DNA of 64,000 bases. It comes from Helicostylum pulchrum (taxonomy: Eukaryota; Mucoromycota; Mucoromycetes; Mucorales; Mucoraceae). The notes beneath the pieces are model-generated. The model was not told the origin of the DNA. It did no database searches and saw nothing but the letters and a program-made list of their open reading frames with translations. The stretch spans positions 124,001 through 188,000 of the forward strand of contig JAIXMO010000018.1 of assembly GCA_025677825.1 (NCBI GenBank). Direction: 5' to 3'. Shown piece by piece: positions 1 to 13,052 of this stretch. Within the stretch, counting starts at the first letter, position 1; every line of letters begins with the position of its first letter. The translations under genes were made by a program, and so were the position numbers.

Positions 1-33
1 TACTTGTCTAAATATATGTATAATCTGTAATGT

Positions 34-427
34 AGAACCAGCAAGTTCTTGCCAGGCCAGTTCAACCGATACCAGCACAAAGTACCACTGGTGATCTTTG
101 GCGAGGGTATGTTCGTTAACGTTACTGGGAAACCACTGCGTTGTGACAGGTGTGTTTTGACGCCCACTAAAGTAGTGTGAGGCTGAGGGTGGCCTAATTG
201 CTGTCACTGTTGACGAGTATTTAACCTCCCAAATACGCAGTGTATGTAATAACAGAACCTTAAAGGATGGCGGTAATAAAGGGAAAAGTTTTCTCATTTG
301 TGAAACCTGCAACAGGATTTGGCAAAGGGACTTAAACGCCACAAGAAACATGTTTGTCATCGCAAGTTATATTTTCAAGACTAAAGACGTGTCTGTTGCT
401 TTCAAGAGAGCTACTGCAAGCAACTAA
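34..427 (+). pseudogene. Fanzor (eukaryotic TnpB-like nuclease) relic, C-terminal part
   Basis: Two reading frames together resemble the C-terminal half of a Fanzor/TnpB protein. Bases 34-178 encode a stretch with VPLVIFGEGMF and end at a stop. Bases 176-427, in another frame, contain VDEYLTSQIRSVC, then CETCNRIWQRDLNATRNM and a terminal stop. In this family the paired Cys motifs form a zinc finger and the Asp in RDLNA is the RuvC-III catalytic residue. Intact members are RNA-guided DNA nucleases carried by transposons. The frame break at about 150-178 and the Arg (codon CGC at 236-238) where the first finger Cys is expected argue that this copy is dead. A possible splice acceptor lies at 35, so earlier exons would be left of the window. 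Family call fairly sure from motifs; loss of function inferred. Confidence 0.75.
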
Positions 428-3103
428 AACCCAAATCGCCGTAACAGATACGGTTTTTCTTTCAAGACTTTAGATTTTATATCTAAATTTTATTATACTT
501 CACATAGTTTGGCTTGGTTTGTCTTTTTTTTTTCTTTTTTTTTTTTTTTTTTTTTTTTTTTTGAAACATAGTTCTCCAGATGTAGTTGGTCTCTACAGCC
601 AACCAGGCGTTTACGGATTTAGTAAATTGCACATGGCTTAATTTAAGTTTATCATCTGATTGAATACCAAGCTTTTAAATAAATAAATAACCAATTGAAT
701 GGTAGCAGAACAATCAATAAGCGGGTTACTACTAACATGACAAAAATTCTTATTGTCTCCTTGTTTTTTTTTATATCGACGCGTGGGTAAAGAAAGGGAG
801 TTTTTCTTTTAACTACATCTGATATCTGGAATGTTACACCTTATGAAGCATGAAACATTCTGATTGTTTTAGACGTGTATACCTGTTTAGATAATATCTT
901 TTTTAAAAAAAAACCTCTCCTGAATGACGTTATTGTATTGTTGATCCTTTTTTTTTTTTTTACAGCTCCTACTGAATTGTTTTTTGTTTGTTTGGTAAAT
1001 CTGGATTCTGTCACGAGAAAATAAAGGGGAATTCTACTTTGAAGTTCAGACAAAAACAACTTACTGCGTGAAGCAAATTGGAACGATATTTTTGGACAAG
1101 CTGTAACAGCAAAGCTGTAGACATAAAAAAAAAAGATTAAATAGATTGCATGAGCAAATAAAACCTCTATTTTGACACCGCGAAAGTATATACGCGGTGC
1201 TTCCGGATGCGCCCAAAGAAGCTTAATAGAATTCGACAATAGAGTAACAGCTATCAAAATTTTGTGAGCTATTAAAGAAAGAATATAACGATATACTGAA
1301 TATATAGCTCACAAACTGGAAATACTTTTTGTAAGCAAACACAAAAAGCCAAAACGATGCCTACCTTGAAGTCAAATATCATTATAGATATGACGGAACG
1401 GACAAATCACTATGATAATAACCCCCAAAAAGAGAAAATTAGAAGATCATCAGTTCGAGAACCTTCTTTAATTATACAATCTACTTAAGTAGGATTCATC
1501 TACTAGCGACAATCCTGTCTCAAACAATTCTACACCAATGATTTATATTACTGCATTTTGAGGTTGTCGTGATAGGTCACGTTATCCTGAGCAATTTAAC
1601 CTCGCATAAAGTGTCTTCGAAATTGATTTCGTCTAATAGTTACATTTTTATATATTTATAGAATGTTATAGCATGTGATAGAGAACGATCACTTTTCATG
1701 GAATATTCGTTTCTGAGCTTTTAGAATTAAAATTTTTATCGGGTCTAATATTTTAGAACGGTACTATTTTCGGTGACTGTTACCAATATAGTAAGCATAT
1801 ATGGCGCTATTTTATTAATTAGAACGATAACACGGTACCGGATAACTAAACGAATAAAAAAGATCTTTTTGTTGCTTCAAAAACTCGTTATTTTATGGAA
1901 ATTTTTTTCACCTAAACTTTTTCACTCCATATTTGGGTTACAATACAATAAAAGTGAAGGGTACGTAGTATATTAGTAATTGACTTGATATCTACACATG
2001 TGAATATTTGTTTTACTCGAGACATCCCGATTTATATCTTTAGTCGACTTTTTTGTATTTCTTTTTAAAAAAAAGATACAGAAGAAACGAAATATTACGC
2101 GTAGCTTTAACTTTTATGCATAGCTTAACCAAGTCTTTGGTACAGCGAAAAAATTAGCTCGGGTTTAATAAGTTGTCCTGGGCTTGTAATATACGGACAT
2201 GGTTAACGTGACGAATCTTATTACCAATTGCTTATACAAAAGGTTCCCCCACCTCTTGCAATTGCATTGGCTTATTTTTTAAAAGCCCCCCTCTTAAAAT
2301 CGGACAACCGAGAGGTCAAATCATTTGTTTAGTTTTTCGCTCATTGATTATACCCCAATAATATTTCTTTTTCATAATCTATAAGTCTATTTATAAAAAA
2401 ACAAGTCGTGTATAGTCGGTTGTATTCTGTACAAATGATAGTTCTGAGTCGTCTTGTTGTAACGTAGTTTTATAGTGTGAATCTACTACTCCGACAAGCT
2501 GACATCTATATTCCCTTCTGGAAGCGGCGTTGGGTTTTCTTTTCTTTTCTGTATAGTTTTAATATCGCGAGAACATTTCCAGCTTTTCTTTCGATGGTTG
2601 TCGGTGACTACGCAATTGCAAAGTATTTAGTCCGTTTGATTCTATTATAACCCTTTCTTCTCTTAGCTCATACTCTTTTTTTTTTTATCAGGGAATTGGT
2701 GCTACATTAAAATAACAAGAAAATTTACGTAGGATTTCTTTACTGTGTTCAATACTTCGTACACAAAACGGGAGCGTATCGTGTGTACTCTTTTGTATCT
2801 AACTATACGAATCGTCGTTTATTTTGTAAGAAAAAGAATCAGTCCACACCCTGTTTTTTTTACTCCCAGTTTTGCTAAAACGTTTCTTTATTGGTGTATC
2901 TTTTTTTTTTAAAAAAAAAATTGATCTTTATTCAGCGGTGACCCTGAATAAAACGCGGTAAGGTAAAAAAAAAAAAAAAAAAGGGCGAGATCGATCAAGG
3001 GATAAAAATATACAACACTGTTTTTCTTTGCCTGTATAAGTATACGTGACATATCTAATCGCCAATCTACATATTCAATCTTGAAGTAATTTTTAGGTTT
3101 TAA

Positions 3104-3152
<49 letters not shown>

Positions 3153-6100
3153 AAGCACTTTAGGAAATAGTCGAAAAGAAACGCAACAAACCTTTAAGAA
3201 GCCAGACCTGTGTAAAGTGAGTTTTTCAAGAGTGACATTTGCGATAGGAGTTTTTTTTTTTTTACAGTTTGCGAATCAATTGTACGCGATGACGGATAAA
3301 AAAACAACAACAAAGAACCCGATTACCGTCGTACATAAAATGGCATGATTTAAAATACACATAAAAGCGCGATCGCATCGAGTTGAGATAAGGGGGTTTG
3401 TTTTGGGGTAAAAAAAGAGGTTAAATGCTCGGGGGATGTTCATTTACTCAAAAAAGGCGGTACGTCCTACCACGAGCATAGGGTTAAACCAGACTAACAA
3501 ATAAGTATAGTATAAGCAAGTTAGGACAGAAATTACTTTAGTTTATTGGTTCGCTTTCGAATAATCGCAAATTGTCAAACACTGGGAAAAACGAAAAAAA
3601 AAAAAAGGTTCCTGCATTTTTTTTTTTTTTTTTTTTTTTTTTTTGGCGTTACTTGCTCAGGTTTTTTTCGTGACCTATGCGAAGATTCCCTAACGATGGT
3701 TGATAGCTTGATTTGCAATGACACGAGTAAGGTTTTTTTTTTACCTTTTCTAGTAAAAAAAAAACCGGGCGCAAAAGAATTGCAAATTGAAATGACAAAA
3801 AATCGAGTCAAATATCCAAAAGCCAGGAACTCGTACTACCGCTCACAAAAAAAGTTTATCTAAAAATACTGTGTCTCTCCTTGTCTATTTCTGGTAACAT
3901 TGGCAATGTATATCGAAACGCGTTTGTATATTTTTTTTTGATTTTATGAGTAAAAAAAAAAATAAAAAAATAAAAAAGGTTTTTTTTTTTTTTTTTTCAT
4001 AAAGACGAGTTTTTCTTGGGGGTTTTTTGTTTTAGGGAGTGATAAAGAGAAATAGAATAGATAGAAAAGAGCAGAATGGATAAAATAGTATCATGCTTGC
4101 TAGTAGAATTCATCTAATGATTTTTACAGTTTTTTTCTATCGATGATCGATTTATTTTCTTTTTCTTCCCTGTATCGCAACCAAACTATGAAACGTAAAG
4201 AACCTTATATCTAAATATTGATACACATACGTAATACACCAGTTGAAAAAACATGTTTATCCTGTTCCTGTTCCTCTTTTTTTTTTTGTATTTTTTTTTT
4301 GTATTTTTTTTTTGTATTTTTTTTTTATTATTTTTTTTTTATCGTTATTTTTTTTTTTTACTGCGGCAAATAAGATTAGTTTCGAACAAAAGATCTTCTG
4401 TTGATTGTTAGATGACAAATAGAAATCATGACGATGAATGTTTATGTATTATCCGGCTTGAGATGGTTTAGACAGGAAATGTCAGCTACTAGTATTGATT
4501 CGTCAAACTAGTTTTCGTATGTTAAACCCGAGTCGAAACTATAATATGTCATATCACATAAATTTATTCTAGAAGAAAATATACACATACTAAAATACGA
4601 AAGGAGTATAAATTAGGCCGAAAAGAATAAATGTTTTCTAGAACAGCGTACAAACAGATTATATTCAAGTCTATAGACAAATAGGTTAGACCTGAATAAT
4701 CAATTGTTGATATTTTGAAGGATATAGTTGTTAGTAATCCTGCAAAAAAAAGTATTATTTTTTTCGATATAGTTGAAACCTGTTACTGTTAATGTCTAGA
4801 CTATTCGTTCTCTTGTCTTCCGGTACAAAAAGAGCGGAAATTTCAAAAGGGAAGTTACATAGGCTTACAAGAAACTAAAACATTTCTTCGAGAAAAGTTA
4901 TGCGCGGACCGAGTAATGTTTGTCTTTTCTTTTTTCTTTTTTTTCAAAACGACGTTGGTTATTCTGTTCAGCTCAGCTTTTTTGTACTCGCATCTCATAT
5001 GACCTAGTATTTGCTCAGACTCATATGAGTTACACGAGACTATATATCAAACTCGAATTAGGGAACTGGTGTTAACTGATAAGAAAAGAAAGGGTAAAAA
5101 AAAAAATCAAGAAGGGTTCGTTTTAGAAAAAAAAAAAAGGTACCAATGACCCCTTCTTTCAAAAAAAAAAAAAAAAAGGTTTGATGGTCTGTGCTAAAGT
5201 ATAACATACTTCATATAAATGTTAACGGTTTTAAAGATGTCTTTGTTATTGTGGTAATTGAATAACGTTGACAATAAAATTTCGAATTACTTAAATTTAC
5301 TTGCATAAAAAAAAACAGACAAATGTTTATATTTCTTTTGGGATGTTCTTTGTCTACATTAGGTATAGAGAGTCGAGGTAGTCGTACACGAATACTTGTT
5401 CCGGAGATCTATGTCGGTACATAACGAAATAGCATTAGTGACCCGAAGAAAACAAACTCTAGAATTTGTCACAATGCTTCTTTTTTATTCTTTTTTTTTT
5501 TTCTGTTGACCTAGATAAAAATAAGCTATCTACTCTACTTTGTTAAAGATGTTTTGGATGTTTAGCTGATACGTGCGAAAATACCTTTCATGATACGAAA
5601 AATTATAAAAACCTATTTTTGATATTTTGTGTACATGATTATTTTTACAACCCATGATCCTCGATTATTTTTTTTTAGCATTATAATTAAGTTGGCCGCC
5701 TTTTCAAGTTTTTTTTTATTGGGGACATGACACAAGCGATATGTTAAGAATAGTAAGTTTCAATATTGTATTAATAGCAACATTTAATAGCACAACATTA
5801 ATTACTACTTTTTTTTATTTATTTATTTTTTTTTCAACAAAAAAACATGCACAATTAAAGTAACATCATTGCATTATTGGCGAACAGAAGAATTTGACTC
5901 GATTTGTACGTTGAAAGGAAAAAAAATAGCCGGGGACTTACTATTCTTTTTTAAACTTTTTTTTTTATTTTTTATTTTTTTTTGATATATATAATGCACA
6001 GGCTTCCTAAAAAAAAATTTCTTTTTCTTTCACTTTTTTTACAAAATTTTTTTTTTTCTTCCCCTCTCCCAAAAAAAAAATAGATACATATTTACAGGGT

Positions 6101-6249
6101 TTTATCTATTCGTTTCACTACCGAAAGGACTAATAAACAACGTACTCTCTCCCTCTGAAAGGAGTAAACAAAACAAAAAAAGTTTTTATTAAAAAAGAGA
6201 AATTAAAAAAAGTTATTGCTGTGTACATATAATAATAATAATAAAAAAA
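428..6249. other. gene-poor AT-rich stretch
   Basis: No coding gene can be supported in this 5.8-kb stretch. It holds dozens of T or A runs of 8-30 bases, including 22 or more consecutive T near 540-562 and repeated T-run/GTA units at 4279-4365. Open frames are short, lack good splice partners, or run through homopolymers. The right end is presumably the promoter and 5' UTR of the homeodomain gene starting at 6250. Confidence 0.6.
3105..3154. repeat. long poly-T/poly-A palindrome
   Basis: About 28 T are followed directly by about 22 A, a near-perfect self-complementary tract that could extrude as a hairpin. It is the longest of many T(n)A(n) tracts in the window. Exact length may be affected by sequencing error in homopolymers. 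Confidence 0.85.
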
Positions 6250-7753
6250 ATGGATTATTCGTTTAAAAAAAAAGTAAGGAAACTTTTTTTTCGGTCTCGA
6301 AACAATGGAAATTGCTCAACTTTTTTTTTTAATAATTACATGATAAACTAATAGTGCATCACCACTCTTTTTCTATCCAGTAGAAAACGTTCAAGCCGTT
6401 GATTCTTTATAATTGCAAAGCCTCGAACCATAATACATCTCGAAGCGATTCTCAACTTGAACAAAAACGAATCGAGGAACATATTATCAAGACCAGAGAT
6501 ATGCTTGATCACAATGCGCAAATGTGGGAAAATGAAGGACACTTTTTCGATACTTCTGCTGCGTCATCTTCATTAGGTACAACAATTTTTTTTTAAAAAA
6601 AAAAACTTTTTCTTCTTTTTTCTCTCGTCACATCTAATTTTAGCTTTTTTTTTTATTAGATGGATCGCCACAACAGCTTATTTCGTCATTTAATACCTCA
6701 AAAAATATATCTAATCACTCTAATAGAAGTTCAGTATCCTTCATTAGTTCGTCGCCAATAAACGATCATCAGATGATATCAGAAAAGCAAAGAAGGGAAA
6801 GTTCTGCAAATATACCAAACACTGATGCCTTCGGTATAAACTTACTTGAGCCTCAAACGCAAACAACAATACCTTTATCGTTATACAATAAAGACATTGA
6901 TACACTAGACACTACTCTGATCGTTTCTCCACCCTCTTCGTTGCCTAATAGTCGTCGTAGCAGTGCACACTTTTCATTAAACAAATCTGAAGAAGAAGAT
7001 AGTCGTCGCAGCAGTGCACACTTTTCATTAAACAAATCTGAAGAAGAAGAAGAAGAAGAGGGAGAAGAGGAAGGAGAAGAAGAGGAAGAACGTTATTATT
7101 ACGAAGATACACCTACCAGCAATGCCGTAACTTTTATAACGGAACCGCAGTTTCATCTCACGTACAAGCCTCAGATATCCCGGAAAAGACGAAGAGGAAA
7201 CCTTCCCAAGCAAGTGACCGAGTTTTTAAGACGTTGGCTTATTTTACACAAGAAGCACCCGTATCCAACGGAACGCGAAAAACAAAAGTTGGCAGACGAT
7301 ACGGGGTTGATGGTAAGCCAGATAAGTAACTGGTTTATAAACGCTCGTCGACGTATACTGCAGCCTCTACTGGAATCGGAGACTCGGAAATCGGCGGAAA
7401 TGAGCGCGCCTCGTCGTCCTACGGGTGTGAATGTGGTAGGACGAGGAGGAGGAACTCATAGTATGAACAATATAATCAGTACGGCGAAAAGTAATAATTA
7501 CCAACCTCATCATCATCATAATTATAATAGTAGTAGTGGAGCTAGTCATTTGTTATTACAACAACCTACAATGGATGAGGAAGAAGAAGGAGGTAGTAGG
7601 ATTTTTCTTTGTAGTTTTAACAAATAAACTAAACTTTTTTTGGTGTTTAAAGCAACTGGTTCAGAAGTACCACCACCTTGGGTCCTTTTACCAGCAAAAC
7701 TACCTGCTATGAATATTCTTGAAAAGGATTTGGATGCGTTTGAACCTGAATAA
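6250..7753 (+). CDS. TALE-class homeodomain transcription factor
   Basis: Four exons (6250-6273, 6384-6576, 6660-7592, 7653-7753) give 416 aa with all phases matching. The start is a short exon with ATG at 6250 and donor GTAAGG. A homeodomain lies at about residues 245-305: a basic arm with RKRRR, a first helix, a loop containing HPYPTEREK and recognition helix WFINARRR. The long loop with the PYP tripeptide marks the TALE (KN) class, which binds DNA in the nucleus. Upstream are an acidic Glu-rich tract and a duplicated 17-residue segment; downstream are His/Asn and Ser stretches. The second intron starts GTACAA and contains a T9A11 tract. TALE genes can be mating-type factors in some fungi, but no HMG gene or other mating-locus marker was found nearby. 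Target genes unknown. Confidence 0.93.
6950..7051 (+). repeat. 51-bp tandem duplication inside the TALE gene
   Basis: Two adjacent 51-bp units (6950-7000 and 7001-7051) are nearly identical and encode RRSSAHFSLNKSEEE twice, directly before the poly-Glu tract. The frame is kept. The near identity suggests a recent event. Confidence 0.9.
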
Positions 7754-8779
7754 TATTATTTGCACTCCACTTTTTACCCCCACCCTTGTTTTTTTTTAAT
7801 TTTCCTCTCCCACAAGCTTGATTTCTTGTTATGCCCCTCCCCCTCCCCCACATCTTCTTCGTCATACATTACCCGTTAAATAATTAACTCTTATTTATGA
7901 AAAAAAAAAAAAAGATCGTCATTTATATATTCTTATTGTTATCTAGAACTATTTTCTCTTTTATGCTAATTCCATGCCTAATTTACTTTTTTTTTAAAAT
8001 AAAAAAAAAAAGTTATAGAAGGTTTATTATCCTTGTATAGTACTCTATTTCTTCTTTTCTTTTTCTTTTTAAGCCTAACCGTATCAATTTCCTTTTTGTT
8101 TCGTATGAGATAAGAGTTTCAGAAAACCAAATTGTTTGGAGAGAGAGAGAGAGAAAGAGGGGGAAAGTATTAGTCAATTATTTTACTTACTTGGAAAAAG
8201 AGTTAACTTAACATTGTGAGGTACCTAGAAACGTGGGTTACTTCCAAGTTTCAACAGTTGCAACGTTTGAGTGTAATATTGCGTACGATAGAAAGAAAAA
8301 AAAAAGACAATTTGGATTATCTGTCATGCGGACTTCTGATTGTACCGTGTAACATGGTTCGAGAACGTTAATAAAAAGTCCTGCTCTCCCCTTAAATAAC
8401 AATTTATCAAACAAGATTGTACATTAGTATTTATAAACAGAAACTTCACTGGTTATTTTGCGATTTAAACCAAAATCAAAAAAATCAAAAAAAAACTTTT
8501 GTACCACAAATAAGATCTATTTATTGCCACACTACATATTAAAAAAGGGTTTTTTAATATAAAGCAAGATGTCGGGGTTTTTTTTTATTTTTTTTATTGC
8601 GTACACTTTGTTTATAATAACACCAAGTTATTAAAATAAATGAAAAAGGAAGAAAAAAGAAAATAGAGTTGGAGTAAATAATAACATTTAATATGTTGTG
8701 TTCAAAAACAATGGCTTTGAGGAAAGGGAGAGAGATAATTGGACGGGGGAGAAGACAGTGTTTTGTTGTTGTTGTTACA
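7754..8779. other. intergenic, convergent 3' flanks
   Basis: Lies between the stops of two convergent genes. Contains CT/GA-rich and poly-A/T stretches (GA repeat near 8139-8154). No gene supported. Confidence 0.5.
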
Positions 8780-10220
8780 TTAGGCAAGTACCTTGTTTCT
8801 ACGATCTTTTGGTTGCTGATTAATTCCACCTATTTTAATCATTTTCTTCATGACATTTCTCATATTGTTTGTTGTTGTATAGTTATTTTTAGGCTCTTCT
8901 TGCTGGTAATGATCTTCTTCGACTACAGTGTCTTCACTAATAAAGCTTTCATCTACTACTAACAAGTCATGTTTAGAACGGTATTTTCGAATATTCAGCT
9001 TTAAATGAGAGATGGAGTGGTTTAATTTCTTTAGCGGATTTGACCTATCGTTCCCCTGTTGGTGGCGGTTACCCGTATACAATTGACCAGTAGGTAAAAA
9101 CTCTGTAAATGCTTCTCGTATTTGACATTCCGCCCAGAATATCTTTGATGCATTAAACAAGTAAGATGCTGCAAATGGGTCCGAAGATGCCACTTGTGCT
9201 GGCTTGGACGCCTCTCTTAAAATACGAAACAGTAAAGGTGAGGCAATCATGTCTTTGTGGGGTTTCATGAGTAGATCGGTTGAGGTGAATATGGAGATCC
9301 AAGGCTTTTCTGGTGGTTCAGGGGCGAACGCATAGTCATCATCCAAGAGTGATTGAACTCCGATGGTGTTGTCTATCCAATCAAATGCGGACCCTCTTGT
9401 TTTGGACACGACACGATTATAGAATTTTGCTCTTGCCTGGGTACCTTGTGTCTTACAGAGAGGATGATACTCTGTATAGAAGCTGTGGCAAGAATAAGAA
9501 GGTGAGGCGGTATCAAATCCAGAGTCAATACGACGAATGACTTGGTGGTGGTGGTTGTGCTTATGTTGTTGCTGTCGGTAATTGATCTTTGCGTGCTCAA
9601 TGATCATTCGCGTTAAGAAATGACCTGCTTTTTCTGTGATGATTGGACCACAGTCTGCTGGACCCAAGACTACTTTCCCTAAGGCATCGCCTAGTTTGTA
9701 GGCGTCCATCAAATTTAAACTTTTATACTGCATTAGTTCGACAAGGAAATCTAATATGTCTATCAATAAGCGTTCGGCTTTACTGGTAATCACAGTGGAT
9801 AGGCTAGATAATGTACAGGCTATACTTTTTTACTGTAAGTACAGATATATATATATATGCAATGTAGTTTTATTTTGCTTACTTTCATAGTTTATGATTC
9901 TCCATGCCTTTTTGGATATAATACGGTCTTGAGTACTCCAAAGTGCATCTTGCATTAATGTGGCTACGGAATGAATATGGACATGAGATAAATCGTCGCT
10001 TGTACAAGTACGTTTATTAAACACTTTTATCAGTAATCCATTGTTGGGAACTGACTTTCGAAAGATTTTGCGTTCTGTTAAGCCTAATAGTTACATTTTA
10101 GCATACACACATTTTCAGCGCCTACTTTATTACTTTTTTTTTTTTTTTTTTACCTCTTTGACGTATTTCTTCTATACAAAGATAAGTAATATTGGCTGCA
10201 AAGTCAAAAGAGTAATACAT
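8780..10220 (-). CDS. RhoGAP-fold protein, Msb1/Mug8-like
   Basis: Three exons on the minus strand (10154-10220, 9883-10083, 8780-9819) give 435 aa with matching phases. Residues 1-150 or so follow the RhoGAP pattern in degenerate form: GLTERKIFRKS resembles the arginine-finger motif GIFRxSG, HSVATLMQDALWS resembles the block before LPEPL, and LNLMDAYKLGDALGKVVLGP resembles the NKM...NLA...GP block. This weak pattern is typical of fungal Msb1/Mug8 proteins, which act in Rho/Cdc42-dependent polarity and cell-wall growth. The C-terminal half is low complexity with His, Gln and basic stretches and has no recognised domain. The acceptor at 9820-9821 was chosen because it keeps the frame open. Start is the first ATG of the first supportable exon; an upstream exon is possible. 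GAP activity is uncertain; the presumed Arg finger is present. Confidence 0.68.
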
Positions 10221-11034
10221 GGTAAGAATAAAAGTAAAAAGAGAGAGAGAGAATAAAGAAAAAGAGAGAGAGAGAGAGTTCAATAATTGATTTTTTTTTT
10301 TATTTCTTGTATCTTCTTTTAGACCCCCTTAAAGGAGTATTATGCTTTAAAAAATACTAATTTATCAAAAAGATCCGAGTAAAAAAAAAAAAAAAAAAAA
10401 ACTTTTTTTTTTTTACTTGCTGAAAACCTCCAAATTGGTCCCTTCTCTTTGCTCCTTTAATAAGTCTAAACAACATATATGTTTCTAAAAGCAATAATTG
10501 AGTGTATGCGTCACTAAACTTACGTCCACGTAACTAATTTTTTTTGCAGTAAAAAAAAATCGATATATAAATTATCATGTCATGCGGTTCCTTGCAGTAG
10601 TTTTAGGAGTTTTGCGTTTTATTTATTTTTTTAATACAGTTTTATGCGTTGTTATACTATAGAGGCGCCATCATCATATACACATTGAGTAAGGGGGTTA
10701 AAACGGTATTATACATTGCTGATTAAAGAGTGTATCAACTATTTGTTCATAATGCTTTTCTGTTTTGACTCAATTCGTTTGAAATAAGGAGGTTGGATAT
10801 GATTGAAACAAATAATAAATGTCAAATTATTTCTCTGTACCACATTATTGGCGTTATTGGTTACCTACACATTGAAGCACGTTTTATTCTGTCTACAAAA
10901 ACGCACTACTGACGACGTCACAATCGCCTTTCGAAAATGTACGTGTTTTTTTTTATTGAATCAGATTTTACCGTGTCACAGACTTCTTTACCCTCCTCTT
11001 TCTTTATTCTATTTTTTTTTTTCTAAAACGAAAA
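10221..11034. other. shared upstream region of two divergent genes
   Basis: Divergent promoter space between the Msb1-like gene (minus) and DBP5 (plus). Holds GA repeats (10230-10278) and T/A tracts. No gene supported. Confidence 0.5.
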
Positions 11035-13052
11035 ATGTCTGGTACGTAACTCCTATTCAGTTTTATGATTAAAACTCACAGAATAAAAGTGGATAATGAT
11101 AATTTCTTCGTTTTATTTGGGAAAATTTCAGTCCGCGTTATTTTGTGTCGAATAATTAAAAAATATTTCGAAAATTTGACTCACCTATAAACAAACCACA
11201 CACACACTCATTAGATCCTATTGATAGCATTACCTTGAAACTTGGTGATCTGGCTACGGAAAAACGTAAGTTTTCTTTATACATTGTTATATATTTTTTG
11301 AAACCTGTTACTAATTTAATATATAATAGCTGTTTTAACACCTGGTAATAAACTTTTTTTTTTCAGCAAAAAAAAAAAAAAGCGAAAATGGATTACTAAA
11401 TGAAAGTTTTTTTGTAGTTGTTAATCCTGAACCCGTTGCTCAAGCTCCTGGTAAAAAAGCACAAAACAAATAGAATTGACACCTGACAATTAGTTTTTAA
11501 CTTTTTTAAAAAGTAGTAGAGGAGAAAAAGGAAGACGACGAAAGTAATTTGATTAAAAGTACACACGTTGTTCAAGTTAAATTAGCTGATCAACAAGCTG
11601 ATCCCAACTCACCTTTATTCTCTGTAAAGTCTTTTGAGGAATTAGGATTGTACGAGAATAAAAAAAAAAAAAAAGAGAGAATATCTTGATTTAAAAAAAG
11701 ACACTAAATTATTAATATAGGAGTGCCGAGCTTTTAAAGGGTTTATATGCCATGGGATTCACAAAGCCTTCCAAGATTCAAGAACGCGCTCTTCCCTTGT
11801 TGATCAGTAATCCGTACGTATACATAAAAGGGTAGAGGACATAGTATTAACAAAAAAAAAACTATTATATACAGTCCCAGGAACATGATCGGCCAATCTC
11901 AAAGTGGTACTGGTAAAACTGCAGCTTTTGTTCTTACCATGCTCACTAGATTACATTTGGGCGTGAACGCTCCCCAGGTAAAAAAATAATAATAATATTT
12001 TATAACCTCAACAACAACTAATATACATAAAAGGCTATCTGTCTTGCACCTTCTCGTGAACTTGCTCGTCAAATCATCGACGTTGTTCAAGAGATGAGTA
12101 AATTCACTTCGATTACCAGTAAATTGGTTGTAAAGGACTCGCTTAAAAGAAACGAACCTGTGCAAGCTCAAATTATTGTTGGTACACCCGGTACAGTAGC
12201 CGAAGTCATTAAGAGAAGACAGTTGCCTATTAAGGCTGTAAAGATTTTTGTTTTAGATGAAGCTGATAATATGTTGGATCAAGATGGTTTAGGAGATCAA
12301 AGTATCCGTATCAAAAAGTAAGTTTTTTTTCGTGCGTTTTTTTTTTTTTTTAAAAAAAAAAAGAGCGGTAAACTAAAAACAACAAAAGTATGCTTACAGG
12401 TTCCCCTCAAATTGTTTTGTTTTCTGCTACTTTCCCTGAACATGTCCGTAAGTTTGCTACACGTTTTGCACCTGAAGCCAATGAAATTTCACTCAAGCGT
12501 GAAGACCTCAGTGTTGATGCTATTAAGCAACTGTACATGGACTGCGACAGCGAAGAACACAAGTACGAAACACTCTGTAACATTTACGATTTATTGACAG
12601 TGAGCCAAAGTATTATTTTCTGTAAGCGTCGTGACTCAGCCGATGAAATTGCTAAACGTATGAGAGCACAGGGGCATTTGGTTGGCTCGCTTCACGGTAA
12701 GATGTTGCCTGAAGAGCGTGATCAAGTGATGGACGATTTCCGTCGTGGTATTTTCAAGGTTTTGATCACAACAAATGTACTCTCGCGTGGTATTGATATC
12801 TCACAAGTGTCGTTGGTGATCAATTACGATCTCCCTCTCGATCAACGTGGTCAAGTTGATTTTGAGGCTTACCTTCATAGAATTGGACGTACTGGTCGCT
12901 TCGGGCGTACCGGTGTCAGCATCATCTTGATCGATAATAAAAAGTCGTGGGAGCAAATGCAAGAAATCGAAAGACATTTCTCAAGAGAAATCGCACTTGT
13001 TCCAACTGACGACTGGCAAGCCGTCGAAAAGATATTTAAAGAAATTATTTAA
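11035..13052 (+). CDS. DBP5: DEAD-box RNA helicase Dbp5 (DDX19), mRNA export
   Basis: Nine exons (11035-11041, 11215-11265, 11330-11344, 11367-11450, 11514-11649, 11721-11813, 11875-11977, 12034-12317, 12389-13052) give 478 aa, the usual Dbp5 size. Visible motifs: Q motif with GFTKPSKIQ (about 108-116), Walker A SGTGKT (139-144), PSREL (169-173), DEAD (238-241), SAT (270-272) and HRIGRTGR (about 421-428). Dbp5 removes export factors from mRNPs at the cytoplasmic face of the nuclear pore, driven by Gle1 and also acting in translation termination. The DEAD and helicase C parts resemble Dbp5 rather than eIF4A, for instance IRIKNML before the SAT block. The first coding exon holds only seven bases (ATG TCT G). 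The acceptor at 11512-11519 offers two in-frame choices. The last intron has a T15A11 tract. Confidence 0.95.

Noticed and set aside
841..1257. 138-codon minus-strand ORF in the left gene desert
   Set aside because: Starts with a non-ATG codon, crosses poly-A/T runs coding Lys/Phe, has no splice partner and no recognisable domain.
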